A stretch of 64,000 nucleotides of DNA, taken from NCBI RefSeq assembly GCF_014645895.1, contig NZ_BMMP01000007.1:62001-126000 (forward strand). Direction: 5' to 3'. Shown one piece after another: positions 1-9,398 of the stretch. Under the pieces are notes generated by a model. The model made no database searches, was not told the origin of the DNA, and saw only the letters and a list, made by a program, of their open reading frames with translations. The position numbers were made by a program, and so were the translations under genes. How positions within the stretch are numbered: position 1 is the first letter of the stretch; every line of letters begins with the position of its first letter. Source of the DNA: Streptomyces daqingensis (lineage in GTDB: Bacteria > Actinomycetota > Actinomycetes > Streptomycetales > Streptomycetaceae).

Positions 1-210
1 ACCGCGGCCGAGGCGCTGCGGGCCTGCGCGGTGCTGCTGAACGCGGTCATGCCGGAGTCGTCGGCGAAGCTGTGGGACTCCCTGGGCGCCGAGCCGCACC
101 TCGGCGCGCTCGACGGCCAGCCGCTCGCTGACGCGGGCCGCTGGGGGCAGCTGCCCGCCGGTGCGACGGTCACCAAGGGCAAGGTGCTCTTCCCGCGCCT
201 GGAGGACTGA
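1..210 (+). CDS. metG: Methionyl-tRNA synthetase, C-terminal end (partial)
   Basis: This is the last 69 codons of a gene entering from the left edge, ending in TGA. The peptide carries the stretch LRACAVLLNAVMPESS and the end KVLFPRLED, typical of the all-helical anticodon-binding domain that closes bacterial methionyl-tRNA synthetases. The enzyme charges initiator and elongator tRNA-Met in the cytoplasm. Only the tail is present, so the catalytic domain cannot be checked. A strong hairpin follows 7 bases after the stop. The assignment rests on the tail pattern and on aspS lying close by. Confidence 0.8.
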   Translation, partial: TAAEALRACAVLLNAVMPESSAKLWDSLGAEPHLGALDGQPLADAGRWGQLPAGATVTKGKVLFPRLED

Positions 211-217
211 GCCACCC

Positions 218-255
218 CCGTGTCCGGCGGGCCCGCACCGGCCCGCCGGACACGG
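218..255 (+). terminator. Rho-independent-type hairpin after metG
   Basis: A perfect 16-bp stem (218-233 with 240-255) closes a 6-base loop just after the metG stop. It lies between the stop codons of two convergent reading frames, so it may work in both directions. There is no T-tract, as is common in high-GC actinomycetes. Confidence 0.75.
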
Positions 256-433
256 CTACCCGATGAGCTCGATCGTGCACCGCGCTCCCACTCCGCGTTT
301 GAGCTTCGCGTCACCGGTGACCAGCGGTACGTTCAGCTTCTCCGCGAGGGCCACGTACGAGGCGTCGTATGCGGTGTAGTTCGGCCTCAACTCCCAGATC
401 CCGGGCAGCAGATGCTCGCACGGCACGCGCTCC
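256..433 (-). pseudogene. VapC-type PIN-domain toxin remnant (C-terminal half only)
   Basis: The minus-strand frame encodes about 58 residues resembling the C-terminal half of VapC ribonucleases, with WELRPNYTAYDASYVALAE followed by PLVTGDAKLKRG. The downstream acidic PIN residues (D in AYDASY, D in TGDAKL) are kept. The first half of the fold, with the first catalytic aspartate, is absent. Upstream the frame runs straight into the aspS terminator hairpin, so there is no room for the missing part and no VapB antitoxin gene. This looks like a decayed toxin left after a deletion next to aspS, and it is very unlikely to be active. Confidence 0.65.
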
Positions 434-445
434 ACGGGCAACAGT

Positions 446-475
446 GAACCCCCGGCGCTCCGGCGCCGGGGGTTC
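446..475 (-). terminator. Hairpin terminator of aspS
   Basis: A perfect 13-bp stem (446-458 with 463-475) with a TCCG loop lies 30 bases downstream of the aspS stop on the minus strand. It sits where the missing N-terminal part of the VapC remnant would begin. Confidence 0.75.
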
Positions 476-505
476 CTCACGTCATCGCGTCACCGCGTCA
501 CGCGG

Positions 506-2272
506 TCACAGCTTCGGCTTGCGCACCGACAGGTGCAGCTCCTTCAGACGGGCCTCGTCCACCTCGCTCGGGGCACCCATCAGCAGGTCCTGCGCGTTGC
601 CGTTGAGCGGGAACGCGATCGTCTCGCGGATGTTGGGCTCATCCGCCAGCAGCATCACGATGCGGTCGATGCCCGGGGCGATGCCGCCGTGCGGCGGGGC
701 GCCGAAGCGGAACGCCCGCAGCATGCCGCCGAATTCACGCTCGACGTCCTCGTTGGAGTAACCCGCGATCTCGAACGCCTTGAACATGATCTCGGGCTCG
801 TGGTTACGGATGGCGCCCGAGGAGAGCTCCACGCCGTTGCAGACGATGTCGTACTGCCAGGCCAGGACGTCCAGCGGGTCCTGCGTCTCGAGCGCCCGCA
901 GGCCGCCCTGCGGCATCGAGAAGGGGTTGTGGGAGAACTCGACCGCGCCGGTCTCCTCGTCCTTCTCGAACATCGGGAAGTCGACGATCCAGCAGAAGCG
1001 GTAGACGCCTTCCTCGAAGTGCCCGGTGCGCTTGGCGGCCTCCACGCGGACGGCGCCCATGATCTTCGAGACCTCGTCGAACTCGCCGGCGCCGAAGAAG
1101 ACCGCGGTGCCCGGCTCTGCCTTCAGCACCGTCAGCAGCTGCTGGACGTCGTTCTCGGTGAGGAACTTCGCGATGGGGCCCGTCAGCGAGCGGTCGTCGT
1201 TCACCCGCACCCAGGCGAGGCCCTTCGCGCCCTGCTCGACGGCGAACTCGCCCATCTGGTCGAAGAACTTGCGCGGCTGGTCCGCGGTGTCCGGCACGGC
1301 CAGCGCCCGGACGTGCTTGTCCGCGAACGCCTTGAAGCCGGAGCCCTTGAACACGTCGGATACGTCGACGAGTTCGAGCTGCGCCCGCAGATCCGGCTTG
1401 TCGGAGCCGTACTTCAGCATGGCCTCGCGGAACGGGACGCGCGGGAACGGCGAGGTGCACTCCCGGCCTTCGCCCAGCTCCTGGAAGAGCTCCGTCATCA
1501 CCTTCTCGATGACCTCGAACACGTCCTCCTGCTCGACGAAGCTCATCTCCATGTCGAGCTGGTAGAACTCGCCGGGCGAGCGGTCCGCGCGGGCGTCCTC
1601 GTCGCGGAAGCAGGGCGCGATCTGGAAGTACCGGTCGAAGCCGGCGATCATCAGCAGCTGCTTGAACTGCTGCGGGGCCTGCGGCAGGGCGTAGAACTTG
1701 CCGGCGTGGAGCCTCGACGGCACGAGGAAGTCGCGGGCGCCCTCGGGGGATGTGGCCGACAGGATCGGCGTCGCCAGCTCGTTGAATCCCTCGCGCACCA
1801 TCTTCTCGCGGATCTTCGCGATGACCTGCGAGCGCAGGATGATGTTGCGGTGCATGCGCTCGCGCCGCAGGTCGAGGAAGCGGTACTCCAGGCGCCGCTC
1901 CTCGTTGACGCCGTCCTCGGCGTTGATCGTGAAGGGGATCTGCTCGGCGCCGCCGAGCACCTCGACGTCCGTTACCTCGACCTCGACGTCACCGGTCGGC
2001 AGTTCGGGGTTGACGTTGTCGGCACCCCGCGCGCTGACCTTGCCGTCCACGCGGACGACGGACTCCTTGGACAGGGAGCTGAGCCGCTCGTGCACCTCGG
2101 CCTGCTCGGGCCGCACGACGAGCTGCACGATGCCGTAGTGGTCGCGCAGATCGATGAAGAGGATGCCGCCCAGATTCCGACGGTTGTGCAGCCAGCCGCT
2201 GAGACGGACGCCGGTGCCGACGTCCGAGGCACGTAGCTCACCGCAGGTGTGGGAACGGTACCGATGCATCAT
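506..2272 (-). CDS. aspS: Aspartyl-tRNA synthetase
   Basis: This cytoplasmic class II synthetase attaches aspartate to tRNA-Asp. The 588-residue length fits the bacterial type. The order is an N-terminal OB-fold anticodon-binding domain (about 1-110, with GWLHNRRNLGG), a catalytic core with motif 2 (FRDEDARADRSPGEFYQLD), the GAD insertion typical of bacterial AspRS, and motif 3 near the end (GIAPGIDRIVMLLADEPNIR). Two ATG codons lie in tandem at the start, and the second (2269) matches the usual family start MHRYRSH. The gene stands alone and divergent from the phosphatase gene. Many actinomycetes lack a separate AsnRS and use a non-discriminating AspRS; this cannot be decided from the sequence alone. 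Confidence 0.95.
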   Translation of the reverse strand: MMHRYRSHTCGELRASDVGTGVRLSGWLHNRRNLGGILFIDLRDHYGIVQLVVRPEQAEVHERLSSLSKESVVRVDGKVSARGADNVNPELPTGDVEVEVTDVEVLGGAEQIPFTINAEDGVNEERRLEYRFLDLRRERMHRNIILRSQVIAKIREKMVREGFNELATPILSATSPEGARDFLVPSRLHAGKFYALPQAPQQFKQLLMIAGFDRYFQIAPCFRDEDARADRSPGEFYQLDMEMSFVEQEDVFEVIEKVMTELFQELGEGRECTSPFPRVPFREAMLKYGSDKPDLRAQLELVDVSDVFKGSGFKAFADKHVRALAVPDTADQPRKFFDQMGEFAVEQGAKGLAWVRVNDDRSLTGPIAKFLTENDVQQLLTVLKAEPGTAVFFGAGEFDEVSKIMGAVRVEAAKRTGHFEEGVYRFCWIVDFPMFEKDEETGAVEFSHNPFSMPQGGLRALETQDPLDVLAWQYDIVCNGVELSSGAIRNHEPEIMFKAFEIAGYSNEDVEREFGGMLRAFRFGAPPHGGIAPGIDRIVMLLADEPNIRETIAFPLNGNAQDLLMGAPSEVDEARLKELHLSVRKPKL

Positions 2273-2390
2273 TCATCCAGTCGTTGGCTCGTCAGTCACT
2301 GGGACAGTTGCTCAAGGGTCGACCCCTGAGACTACCGCCCTGGCTCAGCCCCGCTCGCCCCGCATTCCGCAACCCACATAAAGTGGGGCA

Positions 2391-4661
2391 ATGCGCACCG
2401 AGGACGTGCTGAGGGCCTCCAGGGTCGGCCTGTGGCGTTGGGACAGCGCAACCGGCGTCTCCACCCTCGACCAGTGCGCCGCGGAACTGCTGGGCATCCC
2501 GATCAGGAAGGCCTCCGACACTCAGTCCATCTCCGTCACCGGGCCCGGCTCCGACTCGGAATCCGAGCCGGACGCGCCCCCCGGCACCGCGGCCCGCGAG
2601 GGCGTGGGGGCCTTCGACGACGCCAGCCAGACCGTCACGCTCTCCGAGACCGCGATCCGCTCCTGCATCCACGTCGCCGACTACGTGGACCTCATGGCCA
2701 CCGCCACGCTCGCCCTGACCGAGGAGACGCTGGTGGAGGCCAAAGTGCGCGTCGTCGACAAGGACGGGGCCGTGGTGCGGACCGTCCGCAGCCGGATGGC
2801 TCCGCTGGGCGAGGGCCGCACGCTCGCCCTCATCGGGACGGTCTCCGAGGTGCCCGAGACGTCCACGGAGTACCTGCCCTCCACGGAGAACCAGCAGCTC
2901 CAGCGCGAGGCGTTCCTGCTGAACACCGGGCGGGCGCTCGCCGAGGCGCGCACCACCGCGGAGGTGCTGCGCGTCGCGGGGTCGCTGGCCATGCCGGGGT
3001 TCATGCCGCGGACGCTGGCGGTCTTCAGCCTGGAGGGCGACCAGCTCTCCCTCGTGGGCAATTTCGGGCAGCGGCCGGTTCCGGAGCAGCTGCTGCCCTT
3101 CATCGAGGTCTCCGTCGACGCCGAATACCCGGCCGCCGAGGTGGTGCGCACCAACCGGGCCGTCTACGTGCCGTCCCCGCAGGTCTACCGGCAGAGGTAC
3201 CCCCGCGTGTGGCCCGACGCGAGACGCCTCGGGAACCGCGCCTGGGCGTTCCTGCCGCTGAACCTCTCCGGGCGGATACTCGGCGCCTGGATGGTGGCGT
3301 TCGCCGAGCCCGTCGACTTCACCACCGAGGACCGGGCGCTGCTGACGAACGTGGCCCGGATGCTCGCGCAGGCCATCGCCCGTACGTCGATGCACGAGAC
3401 GGAGCTGCAGCTGTCCGCGGGGCTGCAGCGCACGATGCGGCCCGCGCGCCGTCCGGCCATCGAGGGCATGTCGCTGGCGGCGCGCTACGTGCCGGCGGGC
3501 GGCGGCCTCGAAGTGGGAGGCGACTGGTACGACGTCATCCCGCTGCCCTCCGGGCGTACGGCCCTGGTGATCGGCGACGTCCAGGGCCACGACGTGCGGG
3601 CGGCCGGGATCATGGCGCAGCTGCGGATCGCCCTGCGGGCGTACTCCGCGGAGGGCCACCGCCCCGACGCGGTGCTCTCCCGCACCTCGCGCTTCCTCGC
3701 CGGGCTGGGGCGCCCGGAGCCCGGCGCCGGTGAGAGCGAGCCGTCGGCGGAGGCGGCGGCGTCCGCCGACACCCGCTTCGCCACCTGCCTGTACATGGAG
3801 GCGGACCCCCTCACCGGCACCCTCGACATCGCACGCGCCGGCCACCTCGACCCGGCGCTGTGGCTGTCCGACGGGACGATGCTGATCCGGCCCACCGCGG
3901 GCGGCCTGCCGCTCGGCGTGGACCCCGGATCGGAGTACCCGACGACCCGTCTCGTCCTGGAACCGGGCGAGACGCTGCTGGTGTGCACGGACGGGCTGAT
4001 CGAGGCCGGCGGGCACACCATGGAGTCCGGCTGGAGCCGCATCCGCGAGATCGCCGAGGAGCAGGCCGACGGGCCGCACGCGCCGGAGGACCTGGAGAAC
4101 TTCGCGGACGCACTGGTCAGCTCGGCGACACGGCCTCTGCCCGGTGAGGTACCGGGGCCGCTCTCCGGAAGGCGCGAGGACGACATCGCGCTGCTGATCC
4201 TCGCCCTCGACCCCGCGTACGCCGTCCACCGGGCGGCGGCGGCCGAGGGGATCTCGCGCCGGACGACGCTGACGGTGGCGCAGGCCGAGCCGGAACGCAT
4301 CGGCGAGGCGCGGCACCAGCTTCAGGGCATGCTCTTCGACTGGGTGAACGAGGACCAGATCGACGCGTCGGTACTGATGCTGTCGGAGATGCTGACGAAC
4401 GTCCTCGTCCACACGGACGGCGACGCCAGGGTGATCGCCGAGTGCAGCGGCACCCGCGGGGAGCGGCTGCTGCGCGTCGAGGTGGCCGACACCAGCGACG
4501 CCCTGCCGCACCGCCGGACGCCCGGCGAGCTGGCCTCGTCCGGGCGGGGCCTGGTGATGATGGAGATGCTGGCCGGGGCGTGGGGCGTCGACCCTCGGGG
4601 CGAGGGGAAGTGCATCTGGTTCGAGATGCACGAGAACGCGGCGGCGCCGGACTGGTCCTGA
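2391..4661 (+). CDS. PAS-GAF-SpoIIE phosphatase fused to HATPase_c (RsbU/anti-sigma-like regulator)
   Basis: This is a 756-residue multidomain signalling protein. Residues 1-130 look PAS-like and 180-340 look like a GAF sensor. About 350-605 form a PP2C/SpoIIE serine phosphatase with the metal motifs GGDWYD (376), GDVQGHD (395), CTDGL (532) and REDDIALL (595). About 630-745 form a GHKL ATPase of the anti-sigma serine kinase type with EMLTNVLVH (666) and GRGLVMM (718). Proteins of this type dephosphorylate anti-sigma antagonists while the ATPase domain can phosphorylate them, so one chain may hold both activities of an RsbU/RsbW switch. No transmembrane segment is evident. No sigma factor or antagonist gene is adjacent, so the partner is unknown. 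Confidence 0.9.
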   Translation: MRTEDVLRASRVGLWRWDSATGVSTLDQCAAELLGIPIRKASDTQSISVTGPGSDSESEPDAPPGTAAREGVGAFDDASQTVTLSETAIRSCIHVADYVDLMATATLALTEETLVEAKVRVVDKDGAVVRTVRSRMAPLGEGRTLALIGTVSEVPETSTEYLPSTENQQLQREAFLLNTGRALAEARTTAEVLRVAGSLAMPGFMPRTLAVFSLEGDQLSLVGNFGQRPVPEQLLPFIEVSVDAEYPAAEVVRTNRAVYVPSPQVYRQRYPRVWPDARRLGNRAWAFLPLNLSGRILGAWMVAFAEPVDFTTEDRALLTNVARMLAQAIARTSMHETELQLSAGLQRTMRPARRPAIEGMSLAARYVPAGGGLEVGGDWYDVIPLPSGRTALVIGDVQGHDVRAAGIMAQLRIALRAYSAEGHRPDAVLSRTSRFLAGLGRPEPGAGESEPSAEAAASADTRFATCLYMEADPLTGTLDIARAGHLDPALWLSDGTMLIRPTAGGLPLGVDPGSEYPTTRLVLEPGETLLVCTDGLIEAGGHTMESGWSRIREIAEEQADGPHAPEDLENFADALVSSATRPLPGEVPGPLSGRREDDIALLILALDPAYAVHRAAAAEGISRRTTLTVAQAEPERIGEARHQLQGMLFDWVNEDQIDASVLMLSEMLTNVLVHTDGDARVIAECSGTRGERLLRVEVADTSDALPHRRTPGELASSGRGLVMMEMLAGAWGVDPRGEGKCIWFEMHENAAAPDWS

Positions 4662-4771
4662 GGCCCCCGCGGCCGGGACCCCGGCGTGACCGGCCCTCGC
4701 CCCGCCCCGTCAGCCGCGCCCCGGCCGGACCGGCCAGGACAGCCCTACACGCGTGAGGCGTACATGCTGCG

Positions 4772-5302
4772 TCAGCCGTACATGCGGCGCATCGCGAAGT
4801 CCACCATCTCCTCGACGGCCTTCGCGTCGAAGACCACGCGGTGGTCGCCCTCCATGTCCAGCACGAAGCCGTAGCCGGACGGCAGCAGGTCCAGCACCTC
4901 GGCGCCCGTGATCACGAAGTACCGGGACTCCTTGCCGGCGTAGCGGCGCAGCTCCTTGAGCGTGGTGAACATCGGGATGACCGGCTGCTGGGTGTCGTGC
5001 AGCGCCAGGAAGCCGGGGGTCTCACCTCGCGGGCAGTAGACCTTCGAGGTCGAGAAGATCGACTGGAAGTCCTCCGACGTCATGGTGCCGGTCGTGAACG
5101 CGCGCACGGTCTCGCGCAGCGACGGCGGCGACGACGGCTCGGGGTAGAGCGGCTGCCCGTTGCCGGGCTGGGCCTGCCCGTAGTGGTGCGGAGCCGCCTG
5201 ATGCGTCGTGTACTGCTGATGGCCAGCCTGCTGATGGCCGTATTGCTGCCCGGCATGCGGGTAGCCCTGCCCCGCGGACGCGGTCTGGTCGTAGCCGTAC
5301 AT
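4772..5302 (-). CDS. SseB-family protein with Gln/His/Tyr-rich N-terminal tail
   Basis: This is a 176-residue protein. Residues about 60-176 match the actinobacterial SseB-like family (named for the enhanced serine sensitivity gene), with VYCPRGETPGFLALHDT, FTTLKELRRYAGK, YFVITGAEVLDLLPSGYGF and the end VDFAMRRMYG. The first 55 residues are low-complexity, with repeated QQYGHQQ/HQQYTTHQ blocks. The biochemical role of the family is not established; in streptomycetes these genes are common housekeeping neighbours. The ATG lacks a clear Shine-Dalgarno sequence. The gene converges on the phosphatase gene and is divergent from the acyl-CoA dehydrogenase gene. Confidence 0.85.
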   Translation of the reverse strand: MYGYDQTASAGQGYPHAGQQYGHQQAGHQQYTTHQAAPHHYGQAQPGNGQPLYPEPSSPPSLRETVRAFTTGTMTSEDFQSIFSTSKVYCPRGETPGFLALHDTQQPVIPMFTTLKELRRYAGKESRYFVITGAEVLDLLPSGYGFVLDMEGDHRVVFDAKAVEEMVDFAMRRMYG

Positions 5303-5341
5303 GAAGGAAAGAGTAACGAGTCACAGATATGCGGAGAGGGC

Positions 5342-5368
5342 TTGCTTCTTATTACCGACGGGTAGCAT
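5342..5368 (+). promoter_or_regulatory. Possible promoter/operator before the acyl-CoA dehydrogenase gene
   Basis: TTGCTT (5342-5347) and TAGCAT (5363-5368) resemble -35 and -10 boxes but with a short 15-base spacer. A 4-4-4 inverted repeat TACCGACGGGTA (5353-5364) overlaps them and could bind a TetR-type fatty-acid regulator. The assignment is by pattern only. Confidence 0.3.
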
Positions 5369-5429
5369 CATCGTGTGTAGACACAGCTGACTACCTGTCC
5401 GTCGAGTCCGACCACACGGAGCCGTTGCC

Positions 5430-7271
5430 ATGGGGCACTACAAGTCGAATCTCCGCGACATCGAGTTCAACCTCTTCGAGGTGCTCGACCGCGACACGGT
5501 GTACGGCACCGGACCGTTCGCGGAGATGGACGTGGAGACCGCGAAGAGCGTGCTGTCCGAGATCGCACGCCTCGCTGAGAACGAACTGGCCGAGTCCTAC
5601 GAGGACGCCGACCGCAACCCGCCCGTCTTCGACCCGGAGACGAACACCGCGCCCGTCCCGGCGTCCTTCAAGAAGAGCTACCAGGCCTACATGGACGCCG
5701 AATGGTGGCGGCTGGGCATCCCGGAGCAGATCGGCGGCACCACCGCGCCGCGCTCGCTGCTGTGGGGCTTCGCCGAGACGATCCTGGGCTCCAACCCCGC
5801 GATCTGGATGTACGCCTCCGGCCCCGCCTTCGCCGGCGTCATCTACGACGAGGGCACCGAGGACCAGCAGAAGATCGCCAAGCTGATCGCCGACAAGCAG
5901 TGGGGCGCCACGATGGTGCTCACCGAGCCGGACGCCGGCTCCGACGTCGGCGCCGGGCGCACCAAGGCCGTGCAGCAGGACGACGGCACATGGCACATCG
6001 ACGGCGTGAAGCGCTTCATCACCTCCGGTGAGCACGACATGTCCGAGAACATCGTGCACTTCGTGCTCGCCCGCCCCGAGGGCCACGGCCCGGGCACCAA
6101 GGGCCTGTCCCTCTTCATCGTCCCCAAGTACGAGTTCGACTGGGAGACCGGCGAACTCGGCGAGCGCAACGGCGTCTACGCCACCAACGTCGAGCACAAG
6201 ATGGGGCTCCGCGTCTCCAACACCTGCGAGATGACCTTCGGCGCCAACCGGCCCGCGAAGGGCTGGCTGCTGGGCGAGAAGCACGACGGCATCCGCCAGA
6301 TGTTCAAGATCATCGAGTTCGCGCGGATGATGGTCGGCACGAAGGCCATCGCCACGCTCTCCACCGGCTACCTCAACGCGCTGGAGTACGCCCGGGAGCG
6401 CGTGCAGGGCGCCGACCTGGCGCAGTTCACCGACAAGACCGCCCCGCGCGTCACCATCACCCACCACCCCGACGTGCGCCGCTCGCTGATGACGCAGAAG
6501 GCGTACGCGGAGGGCATGCGCGCCCTCGTCCTCTACACCGCCTCGGTGCAGGACGAGATCCTCATGAAGGAGTTCCGCGGCGAGGACGCGTCCGCGGAGC
6601 AGCGCCTCAACGACCTGCTGCTGCCGATCGTCAAGGGCTACGGCTCGGAGAAGTCCTACGAGCAGCTCGCGCAGTCGCTGCAGACGCTGGGCGGCTCCGG
6701 GTACCTGCAGGAGTACCCGATCGAGCAGTACATCCGGGACGCGAAGATCGACACCCTCTACGAGGGCACCACCGCGATCCAGGGCCAGGACTACTTCTTC
6801 CGCAAGGTCGTCCGCGACCAGGGCCAGGCGCTCACGACCCTCTCCGAGGAGATCAAGAAGTTCCTCGCCGAGGCGAAGGGCGGCGAGGACCTGGCCGCCG
6901 CCCGCGAGGAGCTGTCCCGCGCGGCCGTGGACCTGGAGGCGATCGTCGGCACCATGCTGACGGACCTCGCCGCCACCGAGAACGACGTGAAGTCCATCTA
7001 CAAGGTGGGGCTGAACACCACCCGCTTCCTGCTCTCCTCCGGCGACGTCGTCATCGGCTACCTGCTGCTGCGCGGCGCGGCCGTCGCGGCGGACAGGCTG
7101 CGCGAGACCTCGGCGAAGCCCCTGTCCGCCAAGGACAAGGCGTTCTACGAGGGCAAGGTCGCGGCCGCGAAGTTCTTCGCCACGACCGTCCTGCCCGGCC
7201 TCGCGGTCGAGCGCGGCCTGGCCGAGAACGTCGACTCCTCCGTGATGGAGCTGGACGAAGCAGCCTTCTGA
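5430..7271 (+). CDS. Acyl-CoA dehydrogenase (long, FadE5-like type)
   Basis: This 613-residue flavoenzyme introduces the 2,3-double bond into acyl-CoA in beta-oxidation. It belongs to the long actinobacterial type, about 200 residues longer than classical 380-residue enzymes. The N-terminal segment [18 protein letters not shown] is followed by the FAD/substrate region ([19 protein letters not shown], about 165-185), the helical C-terminal domain with [20 protein letters not shown] and [12 protein letters not shown], and an extra helical tail (about 470-613). It is transcribed alone and ends at a strong hairpin. The chain length of the substrate cannot be read from the sequence. Confidence 0.92.
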   Translation: MGHYKSNLRDIEFNLFEVLDRDTVYGTGPFAEMDVETAKSVLSEIARLAENELAESYEDADRNPPVFDPETNTAPVPASFKKSYQAYMDAEWWRLGIPEQIGGTTAPRSLLWGFAETILGSNPAIWMYASGPAFAGVIYDEGTEDQQKIAKLIADKQWGATMVLTEPDAGSDVGAGRTKAVQQDDGTWHIDGVKRFITSGEHDMSENIVHFVLARPEGHGPGTKGLSLFIVPKYEFDWETGELGERNGVYATNVEHKMGLRVSNTCEMTFGANRPAKGWLLGEKHDGIRQMFKIIEFARMMVGTKAIATLSTGYLNALEYARERVQGADLAQFTDKTAPRVTITHHPDVRRSLMTQKAYAEGMRALVLYTASVQDEILMKEFRGEDASAEQRLNDLLLPIVKGYGSEKSYEQLAQSLQTLGGSGYLQEYPIEQYIRDAKIDTLYEGTTAIQGQDYFFRKVVRDQGQALTTLSEEIKKFLAEAKGGEDLAAAREELSRAAVDLEAIVGTMLTDLAATENDVKSIYKVGLNTTRFLLSSGDVVIGYLLLRGAAVAADRLRETSAKPLSAKDKAFYEGKVAAAKFFATTVLPGLAVERGLAENVDSSVMELDEAAF

Positions 7272-7327
7272 GCGGTGTCCGGGGCCGGCTTCCACCGGCC
7301 CCGGAAAGGCACCTGAGATCCCCCCAT

Positions 7328-7375
7328 GCGGAACGCCCTTCTCCTCCCCGTCCGGGATGGGGAGGGGCGTTCCGC
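7328..7375 (+). terminator. Terminator after the acyl-CoA dehydrogenase gene
   Basis: The 11-bp outer arms GCGGAACGCCC (7328-7338) and GGGCGTTCCGC (7365-7375) enclose a second stem, CTCCCC with GGGGAG. An upstream in-frame ATG of the next gene (7357) falls inside this structure, which argues for the later start at 7393. Confidence 0.75.
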
Positions 7376-7392
7376 GTTCGTATGCTGGCCGT

Positions 7393-8757
7393 ATGACCCC
7401 TAGCCCTCAGCGCCCCGAGGACCGCCCGGGCCGAGCACACGCCGACGGCCTGATCCGTTTCCTCACCGACTCGCCCACGCCGTACCACGCAGTGCGCAGC
7501 GCCGCCGAGTTGCTCGAGAAGGCCGGCTTCCGGCAGCTCGACGAGACCGGCTCCTGGACGGCCGCGCACTCCGAGGACGGCGGTGCCCACGGCCGGCAGG
7601 GCGGCGGCCCGGGAAGCTCCCGGGGGCAGGGCCACTACGTGCTGCGCGGCGGCGCCCTGATCGCCTGGTACGTCCCCGCCGGCGCGGAACCCTCCACCCC
7701 CTACCGCATCATCGGCGCCCACACCGACTCCCCCAACCTGCGGGTCAAGCCCGTGCCGGACACGGGCAGCGGGGGCTGGCGGCAGATCGCCATGGAGATC
7801 TACGGCGGAACGCTGCTCAACACCTGGCTCGACCGGGACCTCGGTCTCGCCGGGCGGCTCACCCTGCGCGACGGCTCGACGCGCCTCGTGCACATCGACC
7901 GTCCGCTGCTCCGCGTGCCCCAGCTCGCCATCCATCTGGACCGGCAGGTCAACGAGGGCCTGAAGCTGGACCGCCAGCGCCATATGACTCCGGTGTGGGG
8001 TCTCGGCACCCCCGGCGAGGGGGACGTCGTCCGCTGCGTCGCCGAGGAGGCGGGCGTGCCCGCCGCGGACGTCACCGGCTGGGACCTGATGGCGCACAGC
8101 GTCGAGCCGCCCGCGTACCTCGGCCGCGACCAGGAGCTGCTCGCCGGCCCCCGCATGGACAACCTGCTGTCCGTCCACGCGGGCGCCACGGCGCTGGCGG
8201 CGGCCGCCGCGCGGGACGATCTGACCGCGATCCCCGTCCTGGCCGCCTTCGACCACGAGGAGAACGGCAGCCAGTCCGACACCGGCGCCGACGGGCCGCT
8301 GCTCGGCGGGGTGCTGGAGCGCTCCGTCTTCGCCCGCGGCGGTACGTACGAGGACCGGGCGCGCGCCTACGCGGGCAGCGTCTGCCTCTCCTCCGACACC
8401 GGGCACGCGGTGCACCCCAACTACCCGGAGCGCCACGACCCGGGGCACCACCCGATGCCGAACGGCGGGCCGATCCTCAAGGTGAACGTCAACCAGCGCT
8501 ACGCGACGGACGGTTCGGGGCGGGCGGTCTTCGCCTCCGCCTGCGAGCGGGCCGGCGTGCCGTGGCAGTCGTTCGTCTCCAACAACGCGATGCCCTGCGG
8601 CACGACGATCGGCCCGATCACGGCCGCGCGGCACGGCATCTCGACGGTCGACGTCGGAGTGGCCATCCTCTCGATGCACTCGGCACGCGAACTGTGCGGC
8701 GCGGAGGACCCGTTCCTGCTCGCGCAGTGCATGGACGGCTTCCTGACGTCCCCTTGA
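7393..8757 (+). CDS. M18-family aminopeptidase
   Basis: This cytoplasmic zinc aminopeptidase of the M18 (aspartyl aminopeptidase/ApeB) family has 454 residues from the ATG at 7393. Metal and catalytic motifs are visible: IGAHTDSPNLRVKP, GPRMDNLLS, AAFDHEENGSQSDTGADG, CLSSDTGHAVHPNYPERH, and the C-terminal ITAARHGISTVDVGVAILSMHSARE. A Gly/Ser-rich insertion (GGAHGRQGGGPGSSRGQG) around residues 57-75 is a local oddity. The earlier in-frame ATG at 7357 lies within a terminator stem and is rejected. The substrate is probably an N-terminal acidic or neutral residue of peptides; specificity is inferred from the family. Confidence 0.92.
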   Translation: MTPSPQRPEDRPGRAHADGLIRFLTDSPTPYHAVRSAAELLEKAGFRQLDETGSWTAAHSEDGGAHGRQGGGPGSSRGQGHYVLRGGALIAWYVPAGAEPSTPYRIIGAHTDSPNLRVKPVPDTGSGGWRQIAMEIYGGTLLNTWLDRDLGLAGRLTLRDGSTRLVHIDRPLLRVPQLAIHLDRQVNEGLKLDRQRHMTPVWGLGTPGEGDVVRCVAEEAGVPAADVTGWDLMAHSVEPPAYLGRDQELLAGPRMDNLLSVHAGATALAAAAARDDLTAIPVLAAFDHEENGSQSDTGADGPLLGGVLERSVFARGGTYEDRARAYAGSVCLSSDTGHAVHPNYPERHDPGHHPMPNGGPILKVNVNQRYATDGSGRAVFASACERAGVPWQSFVSNNAMPCGTTIGPITAARHGISTVDVGVAILSMHSARELCGAEDPFLLAQCMDGFLTSP

Positions 8758-8798
8758 GAGCCGCGGCGTCCCGGGCCCCCGCGGCGGCTCTCAAGGGG
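8750..8798 (+). terminator. Terminator overlapping the aminopeptidase stop
   Basis: A perfect 15-bp stem (8750-8764 with 8784-8798) overlaps the TGA stop codon of the aminopeptidase gene. Confidence 0.75.
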
Positions 8799-8948
8799 CG
8801 CCGCGCGCGCCGCCGTCAAAGCCTGTGCCGCGCCGCGCGGTTGACGTCTCGGCACGGCGTTCTGCGCCCCCGCTGAATGACGGGTCCGCACCCGGGTACC
8901 CGCAACGCGTACGAGAGCAGGGCAATCGCCAACCGGAGGCAGGAATCC

Positions 8949-9176
8949 ATGGGCATCGTCTTCTGCATCGGAATGCTGGCCGTGGGGGCCATCCTCACCT
9001 TGGCCGTCGACTGGAACACAGACGTCGTGAACCTCGATGTGGTGGGTCTCGTCCTGATGGCCGCCGGTCTGATCGGACTCTCCGTCTACGTGAGCATCTT
9101 CAAGCGCCGCAAGACGCAGCCGCCGTCCCCGGCGGCGCCGGTGGTCGTCGAGGAGGAGCGCCACCACCTGCGCTGA
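8949..9176 (+). CDS. Small two-helix membrane protein (DUF6458-like)
   Basis: This is a 75-residue protein with two hydrophobic stretches. The first is at about 2-19 (IVFCIGMLAVGAILTLAV) and the second at about 29-49 (VVGLVLMAAGLIGLSVYVSIF). A basic KRRK patch and a Pro/Glu-rich tail end in EERHHLR. The pattern GxxxxxxGAIL.AV..D..N.D.VGLILM..G matches a small actinobacterial membrane family (DUF6458) of unknown function. The start is set by a good ribosome site, GGAGGCAGGAA, just before the ATG. An in-frame upstream ATG at 8877 would add 24 hydrophilic residues and has no ribosome site. Confidence 0.8.
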   Translation: MGIVFCIGMLAVGAILTLAVDWNTDVVNLDVVGLVLMAAGLIGLSVYVSIFKRRKTQPPSPAAPVVVEEERHHLR

Positions 9177-9207
9177 GACGCGACGGGTGCACGGAGCACG
9201 GCGAAAG

Positions 9208-9317
9208 CACGCCGCACTTACGGCGTGAGCACCGACGGCCCCGCGGCACGCGGCCCGGGAAGCGGGTGAAGACGGGTAGGGCGGCCCGCGGGGTCCGGAG
9301 ACGGGCCCCGCGGGCCG
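9208..9317 (+). terminator. Two hairpins downstream of the small membrane protein gene
   Basis: The first hairpin has a 7-bp stem (CACGCCG 9208-9214 with CGGCGTG 9221-9227). The second has a perfect 12-bp stem (9282-9293 with 9306-9317). The stretch 9177-9573 otherwise holds no gene that I can support; its second half is the repeat element described next. Confidence 0.55.
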
Positions 9318-9398
9318 TAGCCGTACCGGGCGGCGCGGGCGGACGGGTCCGCGGCCGGGGCGGCCGTCTCCCGTCGTCCCGAACCGGCCGTCCCCGGA

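Noticed and set aside
533..2236. Long open frame on the plus strand antisense to aspS (567 codons)
   Set aside because: It is a mirror of high-GC codon use in aspS. The protein is Arg/Leu/His-rich with no known pattern, and aspS is certain.
2292..4631. 779-codon minus-strand frame over the phosphatase gene
   Set aside because: Composition typical of a shadow frame. The plus-strand product has clear SpoIIE and HATPase motifs.
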